Source: Glandiceps talaboti (Eukaryota; Hemichordata; Enteropneusta; Spengelidae). Taken from it: a stretch of 64,000 bases of DNA. A program made the translations under genes and the position numbers. The DNA lies in NCBI RefSeq assembly GCF_964340395.1, contig NC_135562.1, forward strand, positions 11,890,543 to 11,954,542, written 5' to 3'. Shown here in pieces: positions 32,877-46,000 of the stretch (its first letter is position 1; each line of letters opens with the position of its first letter). The notes under the pieces are model-generated. The model made no database searches, was not told the DNA's origin, and saw nothing but the letters and a program-made list of their open reading frames with translations.

Positions 32877-35800
32877 ATGGCAGCGTCCATAAGACAACTT
32901 GTGTGTGCGAGACAATACTACAAAAACCTACCGTTTGTGGCATTTCTACAGGTTTCACCACTTAGAAGGCTACATGAACCTATCAAACCGATAACCTTGC
33001 CTGCAGAACATCTTAGATGTGGAAAATACAAACCATTGCAAGGTGTATTTAGACATAATGTTGGACAGGGTACCAAAGCCAGTAACTTTTACATTTCGAC
33101 GGGACACGTCGGTCTGAGTGTGAGAACATTATATCATTGTACCTCTGACTTGAACTCTAGGAATGGCTTAATGGTACGCACAGGATTGCCTTGTATATTT
33201 CCTTACAGATATTACAGTGACGATGCAGAGAACAAACCACCAGCTCGAGTGAAACAAGTTTTCGTTGGATTACCAAACCCCTTTACACTTCTCAGAAATG
33301 GCGTGTTCTTTTTCCTTATTCGTTTTATATTTGATCCAGAATTCACACAAGCAAGTTTTATAGAGGGTGCAAAGAAGGTAGGATGTTCACATTAACGAAT
33401 GAATGTGTGTTCATATTAATGAGTGACCGTGTTCACATCAACGAGTGACTGTGTTCACATTAACAAGTGACTGTGTGTTCACATTAACGAGTGACCGTGT
33501 TCACATTTATGAGTGGCTGTGTGTTCACATTAATAAGTGACTGTGTATGACATAGTCTAGTTCCTGACAACATGTTCCGATTAACATTATTGTTACCTTA
33601 ACGTAGTGCACATGTAAATCGGATCATTGTCGTCAGGAACTAGATGTGAAGAGACCCATCGATGCCCTTCTACCTTGATACTCTTAGCCTGGATGTCTAT
33701 GTGAAATCTCACTTAACCATGGCTGGTCAAAGTTCTTCAATCAGTACAAAAAGTGTTCATCTGTCAGTGATCACCAACTGTTATAGTGACGTAAACAGTA
33801 CTGCCCCAATAAACACTAACTTTATGAGGGACTGTGTTGTTGGTTAGAATATTGATATTGATTAACCTTTTAAAGGTTAACAAAGACATGATGTTAATGA
33901 CTGTGTGGGTGGCTGTAGATGAATTTTATATTGCATCTCGTGCATCTCAGGACTTGTAGAGTAACAACTTTGACTGTACTGTTAGTGGAAGTGTAAATGG
34001 TAATGATGCTATATAGGAACTAGACAGTGAGCGGTGGTGTAAATGGTGACAATATTGTATAGGAACTAGACTACAATACACTGACCAACCTAGTCCATCT
34101 TCCAGATGGAGTAAGTTGGGACTCGATTCTTGCAATGTCCTTTCCCTTCTCCGAATCGAGTCTCGTACTTCGTCGGCAAGCAGGACAATAACAAACCCAA
34201 AACTTACTTAGAACTGTATCTGTATCTGTAATCATTGGCATACAAACACCATTACTGGTGTCATGACTTTGATACCTGCCAGTGATTCATTCAGCCTTTA
34301 CTCATTTCATGATTTTACTTCATTTGAAGGTTACACAAAAATTGAAAATATGAAATTAGGATTGTGCATGTTGTGTGGGTAGAGACCAGAAATACAGTAA
34401 GACCTCCAATCGGAAATTCAGACATACCTTTCCTCATCTTTGCACCATATAGGTGACCCCATAAATGTTTACTTTCGAACAATTTCTTAGATTTTACACA
34501 CCTTTTCTGATCAGTGTATAACACATACATTGTGAGAGAAACTACATGTATACTTTAAATTGCTGTTTTTAATTGAAAGTGGCCGCATGGATGAGGAGTG
34601 GGTATTTATTTTGGATTTTTAATTTAGAAAATAATTTTATTATAGCTTCCAACTTGAGAAATCAATGTGATACAACATAGGCGGATTCTAGCAAACCAGA
34701 GCTGTTATTTCTTCTGCGGCACTGAGAAATAAAGCTCTGGTTTCTTAGGACTGTGCAAGCGTTATTTCACTGTCAGCTTAGTAATGACATAGTGACGATC
34801 CATACATTCTGTAGTCAAGCATGTTCACTGTAAGTGTGTATTTTTATGCTGATGGGCAACTACATGTACATGTATGTATAACTTAGTCTCATATCATTCC
34901 AAGTTTGTCTGTAGGATGACAAAATTAAATTTGGCGACAAGAACTCAGCTTATCCAAGTCAGGTTTTAATGTGGTGTACTATCATATAGCATTGTACATA
35001 TCACGTGGTACTGTATGCATGAGGCAATCTGATTGGTTGTAGTGTTGATGTACAAAATGACAACAGGAATAACCAATTTGTGTGTGAATGGAACCACAGG
35101 CTTTTGGCGATGTGTCTTGGATGGTGCCGTAAAAGAGTCTGTGGTTTACGACGGTGCATATTCCAAATCCTTGCCTGTACCTCAATAAATTGCAACAGAT
35201 TAATAAATGTGTAAAAATTTTGTCATTGTACGTACTATAACAAACTTTTTGCACATTTTTTTTCTTCACTTTTTGGAATGTATTGAGTTACATGTTGTAC
35301 AAACAGACTTGGCATATGTTGTATCACATTGATTTTCAAGTAGGAAACCACGATAAAATTGTTTTACACAAATTGAAAATCTAAAATAAATACCAAATCC
35401 TCATCTATATAGCCTCTTCATACTGACATTATAGAATGTAGAACTAAAAAGTACTGAGGATAAATGTGTTCACTATTCATAAATGATTATTATTATTATT
35501 ATTATTTTGTACACAGGCATTAGTTCTTGTATCAAATGAAATTTCCAATGGCAATATTGATGAGCTTGAGGGGCTTCTTACAGAAGAGGTAAGCTTTTCA
35601 TTGGTTGTTGTAATATTGATAAGCTTAAGGAGCTTCTTACAGAAGTCGTAAGCTTTTCATTGGTTGTAATATTAATAAGCTTAAGGGGCTTCTTACAGAA
35701 GAGGTAAGCTTTTCATTGGTTGTTGTAATATTGATAAGCTTGAGGGGCTTCTTACAGAAGAGGTAAGCTTTTCATTGGTTGTTGTAATATTGATAAGCTT

Positions 35801-38200
35801 AAGGGGCTTCTTACAGAAGAGGTAAGCTTTTCATTGGTTTTTGTAATATTGATAAGCTTGAGGGGCTTCTTACAGAAGAGGTAAGCTTTTCATTGGTTGT
35901 TGTAATATTGATAAGCTTGAGGGGCTTCTTACAGAAGAGGTAAGCTTGTAGGTGTGTTCAAGATAACCTAACGTATTGAAAAGGCTAGCGAAATGACAAA
36001 GGGTGTATAATGAACGATTGAATAGGTTGTCCCACGAAATACCAAAATGGTGGTTTATTGGAATCCGGCAACCATCTTGCTTTTTCATACGACGAGTCAT
36101 ATCCAAGTATGCATGCCACCGTTAGCTTACATTATTTTAAAACTGGAACCATTTGCCAGTTTCACAGAAAACGCTACATAACGGAAGGTATCTAGAACTT
36201 GCCCTTTCATTAGTTGTAATAATATTGATAAACCTGAGGGGCTTCTTACAGAAGAGGTAAGCTTTTCATTTGTTGTAATAATAGTAATAGCTTTTTTTTT
36301 GGGGGGGGGGGAGTTGTACAAAAGGGATAAGCAATTCACTATTTGCTGTAATATTATCTACTATATTACCATTGAATTATTTTCAGGCTATGAATGAGGT
36401 GAAAGAAAGATACAAAAAATTAAGTGTACAGGAAAGACAAAGCATAGCATTGAAAGATGAAGACATTTTGTATTCATTTCCATACCAGCTTGGAGTCAAC
36501 TATGATACTACAGGTGAGCTTACAACCTTCCACATTTATTATTGACTTTGACATTGAGAGCCAAAATACGGACACTGAATAGTTGTTTCTATAATATATA
36601 CCACACAGGGCTTGGAATATTAACAACTATTTTCTTGCCCATTGGACAGCTTAAGATTGCAATATGCCATAATTTTGAAATGTGTATTTAATCATAGACA
36701 GAGGAGGGGAGACCTTCTCCCCTCCACTGTCTATGATTTAATCAGCAAGTCCATATTGATACTGCTAATTTTGACTAGTTGCTATTATTCTGTCATAACA
36801 GGTAGTCCATGGATCTACATTTTGATGAGATTCTGGTGTCATTCCTTGACGGCACCATCTGATATGCCCTCAGAAATTAAAGCTATCCGTGTTGGAAAAA
36901 TGCCCGAAGAAGGAACGCAGAATTTTGGAACTGTCATAAGATGTACATATGAGTATGTATGACTTCTTAAAATCTTTTAAACTCAATATAGGACTCTTGA
37001 ATCAGTACATCTAAGCAAGGGACGATCGCACAATGGCACACAATCTCAAGAAACAAAGTTCCTTCATTTAATGGGGGAGGGGGCTTCCTGGCATCAATGC
37101 GATTTGCTGAACATCATTTTCACACTTGAAACCAAATTTTGAAAACTTTCACTCCTTCAGTGATGACAGGTTCTGTATTTACTATTGAGATGTTGATATT
37201 TAAAGTTGATTACACTTTGTAAATTTTACTTTACATTGATATAGACGTACAGTGCTGGGTTTCTCTCCAATGCAACATCTATGGTTTCCGGTAGTATTTT
37301 ACATGTAATGTTTTTACCATCATGTTTTAAATTGCATTGATTGATTGCAGTGATGTGACCACTTCAAATTTTCATCATGGTTCACATCATATATAAAGGT
37401 GTCAATGTCGCACTTGTGAGCACTCGTTTAGGGAAGGGGGCTTTGTTTTAAGTTCGTTTGTTGAGCTTGTACAACAATGTGTGATTGTCCCTAAGGGCAA
37501 CCAATGTTAAAACCATGCTAGTAGGAAAGGCTGATTTATATCATATACATTGTACTGCTTTTGTTCAGGGCAGTAAAAATGTTCAAATCAACATTGTTCC
37601 CAGTGTTTTTACTGGGGTCCCCCCCCCCCCCCCAAAAAAAAAAAAAAAAAAAAAAAAAAATTATGGTACAAGACATGGGGAAACTATGCCAGCTAACAAG
37701 AATTCCCATTTATGTTAACATTGTTCCCAAACTGCAGCAAAAACACTATTACAAAACAATTGTCATCAATTTTACTGTGATGTAATTTTTTTATTTTGTG
37801 ACATTGACGCTCTACCAATAATGACAGTGAAATCTCTCATTTGTTATCTCTGATGTTGTCAGGTCAAAGAGTGACCCCAAGGTAATAGCATGCATCCATT
37901 TCTGTGTAGATGTAATAAAGGAAAACTTTTGATTTCATATTTCTGCATAATTGCACCTAACGTAAGTGATGGAATTACACTTTTAATATTCTCTGTTTAT
38001 GACCGACTTTATTTTCTACGTTAAGTTTTACAGAAATACAGATTTGGGTTGTGTATTTTGTAAAGTCAGTAACAATACTGCTTATATACATAACTAATTG
38101 GATGATTCGCTGATTTGTTTACAGATTTAAACGCAATTTTGCCATTGGGGTGAAACCAGACTGGACTATCAGTTTTGTTCAGCATGGCAGCGTTCTCTAA
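32877..38200 (+). CDS. MAIP1: Matrix AAA peptidase-interacting protein 1 (mitochondrial)
   Basis: Five exons: 32877-33377, 35517-35588, 36387-36513, 36802-36952, 38125-38200 (TAA 38198-38200), giving 308 residues, close to the vertebrate protein length. The N-terminus (MAASIRQLVCARQ...) is basic and poor in acidic residues, as for a matrix-targeting peptide. The conserved part begins with VFVGLPNPFTLLRN and a hydrophobic FFFLIRFIFDPEF segment, continues through FIEGAKKALVLVSNEIS and SPWIYILMRFW, and ends with GVKPDWTISFVQH. In mammals MAIP1 binds the m-AAA protease AFG3L2 and aids maturation of EMRE, the calcium-uniporter subunit. That role is known for the family and inferred here. Intron 2 contains a tandem amplification of the end of exon 2. 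The start is the first ATG of the open frame. Confidence 0.9.
33387..33545 (+). repeat. Minisatellite in MAIP1 intron 1
   Basis: About six units of 24-28 bp built on 'ttcacattaacgagtgactg', starting just after the exon 1 donor. Confidence 0.8.
33555..33644. repeat. Inverted repeat (29-bp arms) in MAIP1 intron 1
   Basis: Arm 33555-33583 (tctagttcctgaca...) pairs with 33616-33644 (...tgtcaggaactaga-like) with few mismatches, around a 32-bp spacer. 'aggaactaga' recurs at about 34016 and 34071. Confidence 0.7.
34576..35419. mobile_element. Foldback MITE (AAAGTGGCC ends), copy a, interrupted
   Basis: 34576-34690 matches the left part and 35158-35419 the rest of the element seen intact at 38387-38738. 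The roughly 470 bp between the parts does not belong to it and contains a 20-bp-arm hairpin (34693-34743) and an inverted copy of the 37-bp motif (35108-35152). Confidence 0.7.
34693..34743. repeat. Short perfect-loop hairpin
   Basis: Arms 34693-34712 and 34725-34743 (aaaccagagctgttatttct and its near-complement) enclose a 12-base loop, with one unpaired base. It lies in MAIP1 intron 1. Confidence 0.7.
35556..35945 (+). repeat. 59-bp tandem array of exon-2 end plus 5' splice site
   Basis: The last 33 or so bases of MAIP1 exon 2 with the following GTAAGC donor are repeated. GTAAGC occurs at 35589 (true donor), 35648, 35704, 35763, 35822, 35881 and 35940, a 59-bp period with one 56-bp step. 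A further copy has its donor at 36257. Units differ by one to three bases (tgagg/taagg). Confidence 0.95.
37618..37662. repeat. Poly(C)-poly(A) run
   Basis: About 14 C followed by about 27 A in the last MAIP1 intron. The plus-strand poly(A) could be the tail of a degraded retroelement, but nothing recognisable precedes it. Confidence 0.7.
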
Positions 38201-39059
38201 ATCAACCTACACACCCCTTGTGTGATTAGTATTTGGTATGACCCAGATGCCATATATGGTATGATTGAGACCCACAAGAAGCCAATAGGATGACGAACAT
38301 CAGAAATAAGAATGTTTCTAGTTAAGATCTTTCACAAAGGGTTCCCTTCAGAATAGCCTTTCAATTTCTGTGTCGTTATTTCCATTAAAGTGGCCATAAT
38401 GTGAATGAGGATTGGGTATTTATTTTGGATTTTAAATTCATGAAATAATTTTATCATAGCTTCCTACAATGAAAAGTCAATGTGAAAGAACATATGCCAA
38501 GTCCTTGTTTGTGACTCAATAAATTGCTAAAGATTGATAAGTGAGTAAACTCTTTGTTATTGTATGTACAATAACAAACTTTTTACACATTTTTTAGCCT
38601 TTTGCAATGTATTGAGTTACAAACAGACTTAGTCAATGTTGTTTCACGTTGACTTTTCAAGTAGGAAGCTATGATAATATTGTTTTATGAATAAAAAATC
38701 CAAAATAAATACCCACTCCTCATTCATATGGCCACTTTAAGTGACAAATCTTAAATTCAGTAGATTTGATAAAATATTGTAGAAATCCTGGATTGTATTG
38801 ACAGAATGTTTAGTTGTAATACTACATTTGTTGTGATATGGAACACATTTTTTATGTTCAAATATAATATAGTGCTTCCAACAAACATCTGTGTAAGATT
38901 TCTTGTCTGGGATGTCATGTGATTTTATGTTGTGTCTTACATGAAATAGATGTTACAGTGGTGACAAGGACAGCATGGCATTTGCTCTGTTGATGTAGAC
39001 CAAACTACAATGCTGGCAATAAGTGTAGTGTTTGCATTGTTGATGTAGAAACATTTCAG

Positions 39060-39099
<40 letters not shown>

Positions 39100-40430
39100 C
39101 ACCATGCCTATAGCACTACTTAGCCTTTTTCAGTTCAGTTGTACTAAAAAAAGAGAGCACCAAAATCTACATGTGTGTTACGTCCTGAATTACGACATGA
39201 ACTTTCCAGCATTATATTACAAAGAGTTTGGTACTATAGTTTATTTTCTGGTTACAAGATACATTGCATAAGTCAATGTCAACTCTGTTGTTACCATTTG
39301 GTCTGTTTTGTCGTTACTAGATTTGAAGTAATCATTAATAAATGATAGAAAAATATGTATCAGATTCATTTCATTTTAGCACAACTGAACTGGTTTAGTA
39401 ATGTTATAGGTATGGTGATCACCATAAGTAAGTGTGTGTGTGTGTGTGTGTGTAAAAGACTTAAAGTCATAAACTAGACCGATTGCCATGGTATTTGGTG
39501 AGACCGTTATTTCGAGTTTTTAGCTGGAAATGTTTTCAAATGAAAATGGTCATACCACAGATTAGGTCAATATATGTGGGTTTTTTTTAAATCTTTAATT
39601 CGAAAACTACCATGCAGATTGGGCTGAACTTTAATGGGGTGGTGTGGTGGAGGGGGGATCGATGAACAAGCATTGACATTATTATCGCATCAGTTGATAG
39701 GCATAAACCTTGTAGCTCAAAAACATCCAACTGGATGGGGCAGAAATTTTGGTGGCAACACAACTGTCCTTAGCAATCGTGACCATGCCCTTGGCAACAG
39801 CCCAATGCCAACAGCCCAATGCGAGTATATATTGCAAAGATAACAACATTGTTGGGTGGGCAAGTGAATGAACATTCAAAAGTGCAAAAATGGCATAGGG
39901 TTGGTTATTAGCATTTACCAACTATCAGTAAGGAAGAGAACTAGTTTATGCATGATCGAATGTTTGTCCAGTGTGATAATCTCCCAGCAGATGAGAGATA
40001 AAGCAAACTGTTAATGTAAGTGATCTCTCGCCAATTATAAGATTAGGAGTGTTTTAATTTAGATAACAGGAGAAGAATGGACAAGGCGTCTTTATTTAGT
40101 CAAGAAAAGAGAGAATTACATACAGCCTCAGACATTTAGTGGTCTGAGATATAGCTGAGAGCAAAGTAACCAGGGAAAGAAAAAGAGATAGTTTTAAAAT
40201 TCAATGAGTGATTTAATCGATATCACAGACAAAATAAGTTATATTACACCACAAAAATTGATCATTCAATCGATCAATCATTCAACCAAATAATAAACCA
40301 ATCAATAAATCAACCGATTGATCGATCGATCAATCAATTACATACTCGCTTCCCCCTGTGATAAGACAGTGATAACGGTAGGAAGTAGACAGCCAGAGGA
40401 AATTATAGTTATGGTAATATTTAAAACTTT
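38201..40430. other. Intergenic region downstream of MAIP1
   Basis: Contains the foldback MITE copy b, CA (39063-39098) and GT (39426-39453) runs and an AATC/GATC-type array at 40260-40340. No further exon was recognised. Confidence 0.6.
38387..38738. mobile_element. Foldback MITE (AAAGTGGCC ends), copy b
   Basis: The left end 'aaagtggcca...gaggattgggtatttattttgga' is inverted at the right end 'tccaaaataaatacccactcctcattcatatggccacttt'. The pairing continues inward towards a centre 'gttattgtatgtacaataac'. Both ends abut TA/TTAA, suggesting a TA-type target site. Confidence 0.8.
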
Positions 40431-43070
40431 ATTTGAAATGTAGAGAAAAACAGGAAAATAGTATTAGGAAATCATTAAAACACTGTTTATTGTTACTTGA
40501 CCCTGTTAAAAAGCCTGCTAGGGTGCGAAAATAGTCAAAGATTTTGTACTAATTTACTTGTTGTAAATTTGTTGGATTTTTTGTTTGGTTATGAATGTGT
40601 CCTGTTTGATGAACAATTCAGAAGATTAGACAACAAAACTAGGGTTGTCACTGACTGCCCAATAATGTGTGATATGTGAGTAGTATACATTATGGGGACT
40701 CCATGACATTACTGTCTATCAGAATTTGAGAGAAATTCATGTCAGGTAATGAAAAAATAAAGATAATTAAGATTGTAATAATGGTATCTTTGATATTCGC
40801 AACACTGTTTTTTTCTTGTGTAAATAATTTTACCAAAATCACAAGAAACGGTGTACTTCACAAAAACGAAAAGACAGAAACAAAATAACATTAAGTATTT
40901 ATTTAATACTTAAAAACAACCGTTGACAAGGTTGTGCTCACATCTAATTTTTAGTGACAAATACACCATCAGGAATGCTAAGGAGGTCATTATCTCCCAT
41001 ACTACATTACCTAGACAGAGCTCTTCGTTTCAACTATCGCACTGTCTGCAAAATCTGAAAAACTGTCCTCTGTGGTAACTGTGAAATAGTACAAGGCATG
41101 TATTTATCAATGAAAGTGTCGATGTCTTATTTAAATGACGTCAAGATAAATATTTACATATATTTACATAAGCTAAACACATTATATGTCAATTTACTGT
41201 TGTATGAAATGCACGGTATTCAATACCCACAATCAGTAGCTTTTCATAAGTATCTGCTTCTTCTAAAAAAGCTATCTGTAAACAGGATCAAACCTCTATT
41301 GCTTTATATTACAAAAATATTCTCCATATTGCTATATGTAAATTAATGTTTTGTCTTTTACTAGAATATATAAAATGGTATTAATGATAGAAATCACACA
41401 CACACACACACACACACACAGCCATACATATGCCTAATTGCTGTGCAATATCAGAGCTTGAGTCATGAATTTCATTTCATTGCTGTGCAATATCAGAGCT
41501 TGAGTCATGAATTTCATTTCATGAAGTTAAGTACCGACAAAATACAAAGATCACAATGGATTTCTGTCCAGAAGTTTCTGTCTGTGACAGAAGTTTACGT
41601 GTGTTCTTGGTAAACCGTAAATCTGCATATGAGCAGTGAGAAAAGTTTCTGTATGTTCTCGGTTGTCTTTTTATATGACCAGAAAGAGGTATCTGTGTGT
41701 TCCTCTACTCAAAACATGATCAGAGAGAAGTCTCTGGAAGCATACCGACACTTGTGGCGGTGTTTTCCAATAACCTTACTTTCTGTGTGCGGTATATGTA
41801 TTAGTATAGTTTTAGGCAGTTCTGTCCAGAAGACTGTGTGACCACGTTACAGTAGAGTACATATTCTTGGCATTTTTGTAAATCTCTTTGATTAAACCCG
41901 AACGCAGGTCAGTATTAGCATATGCTCTAAGTTTGAAATTTATACAAAATATGATTCCAAAGCAAGAATATGACGTTTTTAATTATGTAAATATTTTGTT
42001 TTAATATCAGGTGCAATGACGTCACAAGCTCCTTAAAAGGATTAACTTTGTTGTCTGTCAACAGAAACTAATCTTTTGGTCAATTTCAGTGTTCGTTTTA
42101 ACTGTTTGAATATTTACATCAACGTAATACATTCGTGACTAATTTCCTGACCACTGGATATTTTTCATGAAATAATTATGATAACAATAATGTATCAATA
42201 ATCCCACTTTAACATGCAGAATTATGCATTAAAAGTAATGTTTTTTATTACCATGGCATTCCAACTGGTTAGTCCACCTGTCGATAGCTAAATGGTTTTG
42301 TATTTAAATTAATGTGCAAAGCAGTTATGTTAAGCAATATGAAGGTTTTCAAATATTAAAATATATTTAGTGGTATGGCAGTGTAAACACAACATTTTTT
42401 TATTTTGCAATCTGGCGATGTTTTTTGATTTTTTGATTTTTTGATTTTTTTTTTGCGATATCGCAAATTCGAGGTTTGCATACTCCTTTGAGTTTATGTT
42501 AAAGTGTTGTATATCACCATGCATTATTATAACCAACTGTGGCTTTGTTCACGCAGTTATATCTCTACAGTATACATATCCCTTTTAAATTTGTATACAC
42601 TAACATACGCTTAATCAATGTTTGTACATGAATACATACGAAAAGCATAATTCTGTAGATTTTTCACGAGGAGAGAGTACATTATTTCCTGACGTGTTCG
42701 TACATTTTTTTCCTTTGATTGCCAACGTCTTATGAATTAATTAGTCAAATGATGAATACATCTTACGAACAGTAAGGGTTGATGGTGAGAGAAAGTCACT
42801 ATTGATTGATTTTCATCGAGTTCATGGCATCTTCTAACCTTGCTGATCACATATCGCGTAAAGTCAACTCCTGAAGGTCCAACTATGTTGTTTCACTCGC
42901 CAGATACAACATGCAAATGTGGTACAACTGAGATATTTAGGGTCTTTTCGTCTTATTTTCACTTTAGAGTCCATCTCAAAATCTTCTTTTATGTTTCCAG
43001 TCACTTTAACACATTGTTACCATTTCATTATTTACTTCGTTTCCTTCCTGCCATTTTCATCATATAAATT
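40430..43070. repeat. 3' flank of the DEG/ENaC gene, duplicated at 60.64-63.85 kb
   Basis: Colinear with 60640-63850 (for example 40840-41340 against 60890-61370, and 42060-43000 against 62850-63820). It includes the probable 3'UTR of the minus-strand channel. The copy at right has gained two MITEs. No separate gene is seen here. Confidence 0.85.
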
Positions 43071-46000
43071 TGCACGATAAAAAAGTCAAAAATTTCAAGA
43101 AACGTGACCATACTGGCTCCAAAGAATAATCCAAGAGATCCACCTATGTCACCTGGAAATACAACATAAAAATAATTATGTGGGCAGATATGCGATTATG
43201 TGATTTGTGTATACCCATATATACAACGCACAAATAACCGAAGCGTTTCAGTTACTTGCCCCATGCATTCAGTTAGAACGTTTATATCAGGTGTACATTT
43301 AGAGTGACCACTACTGAGTTGATAATTACAGCTAAAATGATGTAGGCTTGATGTTGCACTCATGTGACATTACATTTATTACACACAGTCAGACAACTTC
43401 TAATGCAAAAGAAACAATTACATAGGAGCCACACACAGTGGGGATGTAGAAGTAGTCATTTGTTGATTATCAGTTAGAAAATAAACAATTGCAGCCATTA
43501 AAATCATTAAGTCCATATGTAATGTTTTCATTAGAAGCCTGTTTTACTACACTGTGAAACAATAGTAATGTTATCAGTGTTCAATGTGATTAGGCAAAGG
43601 ATCCTGCTGTGTTTATTGTGTCTCTGTTATTGTTAGTCTGGAGTTAAAATATGTCTATCTTTGTGTCAAAAATGTAATGTCCATTGAGTGAAACCCCAAG
43701 CCTACATCATTTTAACTATAAAGCAGTCAATACATTGCTATTTTACATCTGATATGAACTTCTAAGTGTATGGAGCATGTGGCTGAAATGCTTTAGTTAT
43801 CCGTTACACGTTGTATTTTTAGTTTATGTGTACAAAGGTACAGGTATATTGACAATATATTTCGTTTGAGTTTACTATTTGAAATTGACTAATTACTAAA
43901 TTAGTAAATATCCATAATCAAAATCTACACTACAAATGTCCATATTATCAAAGTCTAGATTACCAAATATCCATATTATCAAAATGTAGACAACATATCC
44001 ATATTATCGAAGTATATACTGCCAAATATCCATATTATCAAAGTGTAGATTACCAAATATCCATATTATCAAAATGTAGACTACAACATGTCCATATTAT
44101 CGAAGTATAGACGACCAAATATCCATATGATCAAAATCTAGACTACTACGTATCCATATTACCGGAGTCTAGACAATCCAATCCTCATATTAGTGAAGTC
44201 TAGACTACCATAATATCCATATTATCAGTCTAGATTACTACATACCCATATTATCGATGTCTATACTACCAAATATTCATATTATCAAAGCTAAATATTC
44301 CGTATTATCGAATACTCACAGACAAGATTGAATGATTCATATCCCGGATGTTGTATGATACTTTCAACTTTTAAATCTTCAAAATAAATGTTGACTTTAG
44401 CTAAGTTTTCCCTGAATAAAAGCAAAAAAATGATCATGGGGAGCAAGATGTAAATTTTGACTTGAAATAACTTATTTTGATAATTAGTTCAAAATTTGAT
44501 TACGTAAAAAGAAATGCTCCAGTTGTTACCAGTGTAGGTTTAAATATGTACGGAGACTCAAAGAGGTAAGCCTCGCCAGAATGCCAAGTTCTAGGGCTTT
44601 CCTTGATTTTACTTCTACCAGTATCGATAAATGTAATTATGGTTTGAGCTTCCCCGGAATGTAGTGTGTGGCAGCGGACTTAAATCGGTGGGGTAGGTAG
44701 ATTTTTTTAATTTTATTTTATTACATTTTTTTCTGTGTGAGTGTCTAGTTCAGGTTTTCCGTAGTTTTCCACATGGTTTCTGTCTCTTTATTTCTTCCTA
44801 TCAGATGTACAGATATTACATATTGGAAGAATAGTTTTAGAATGTCTTTTTAAGTTGATGGCAGTTTGCGCACCCATGCACTATTTCTCATGAGACTTCA
44901 CAATTTTTGCGATTTTATGATTTTTTTTTTCTCGAATACGTAAAAAAAAAAGTTTAAGGTCGGCAGTGGAAAGCTAGGTGGAACCAAACAATTATTTGTT
45001 TATATTCTGTATATCATAACTTAATATTTGATATCACAGTATTGCAGCAGTACATTACAATCATGTAACTCGGATCATGGTCAGTAAATATTTCTTGGTC
45101 AATATCAAGGTCAAATACATTTCATCAAATTCTTGCCTCTAAGCCTAGCTCTTCCGCATTCACAGGAAAACTTATTTCTTTGAAACGACATACTTTAGTT
45201 CGGCTGTATCTGCAGTGTAATTATAAATCAGTCACTGTGGTGTGGTATTCATTGACTAATGTATAGAGACACACCTTTGTATCTTAGCTAGCTAGTGAGC
45301 CTAAGTTAAAGTAAGGTTAGAGATGGTAATATATTTAGGCAGCTTATAACTCTTGCATGATTGAGTTATATAATTGGCCGTGAGTAGCCACTGTTCTGCA
45401 TATGCCTGCTAGTAAGGGGACTGACTGTATGAAATAGCTCTTGGTAAGCTTAAGGAGATGTTATGTAAAACATGATGGACATAAAGTGGCACAAACTGAG
45501 TTGATAAACATTTTTTATTAAACTGAAAATACATAAAACCTTGATTAAACTATTCTTATATAATGTGAAGGTCGATACATATAACTTCTACGACATAACA
45601 ACTGGTATTGTTAGAAAAGTTTATTGCGAAGTAGGGATTTCCATGATAGTATGTTTAGGTCATATAATGAATATATAACAGACTTACCTCATAAAGTCTA
45701 TACAAACGTTGTCAAAACTTTCATATTGAGTAACATCATCTGCCAATTCATCTCGTGCATCCCGTAGTGACGTGAATATCATAGGAAAGGCTTCATCGAA
45801 GAGGGGTACGTAATATCCTGTAACTAGTGTATCCACTATGTCATCGATATCATCAGAACTTACATTCCCATAGCTTACAAATATTCTCACTGTAGCATTA
45901 ATTACATCCCACGGCGTTTCATGAATATTCATTTTAGCGTCATGTGATGTCATATACAGATAATAATAAAAATCTGAACCAACATCATCGTAGTCACGGT

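Noticed and set aside
35556-35945. CRISPR-like regular spacing
   Set aside because: The units are contiguous with no unique spacers and derive from the MAIP1 exon 2 end; this is eukaryotic DNA.
40497-40679. 60-codon plus-strand frame repeated near 60.7-60.9 kb
   Set aside because: The frame is not kept in the second copy; both lie in the duplicated 3' flank of the channel gene.
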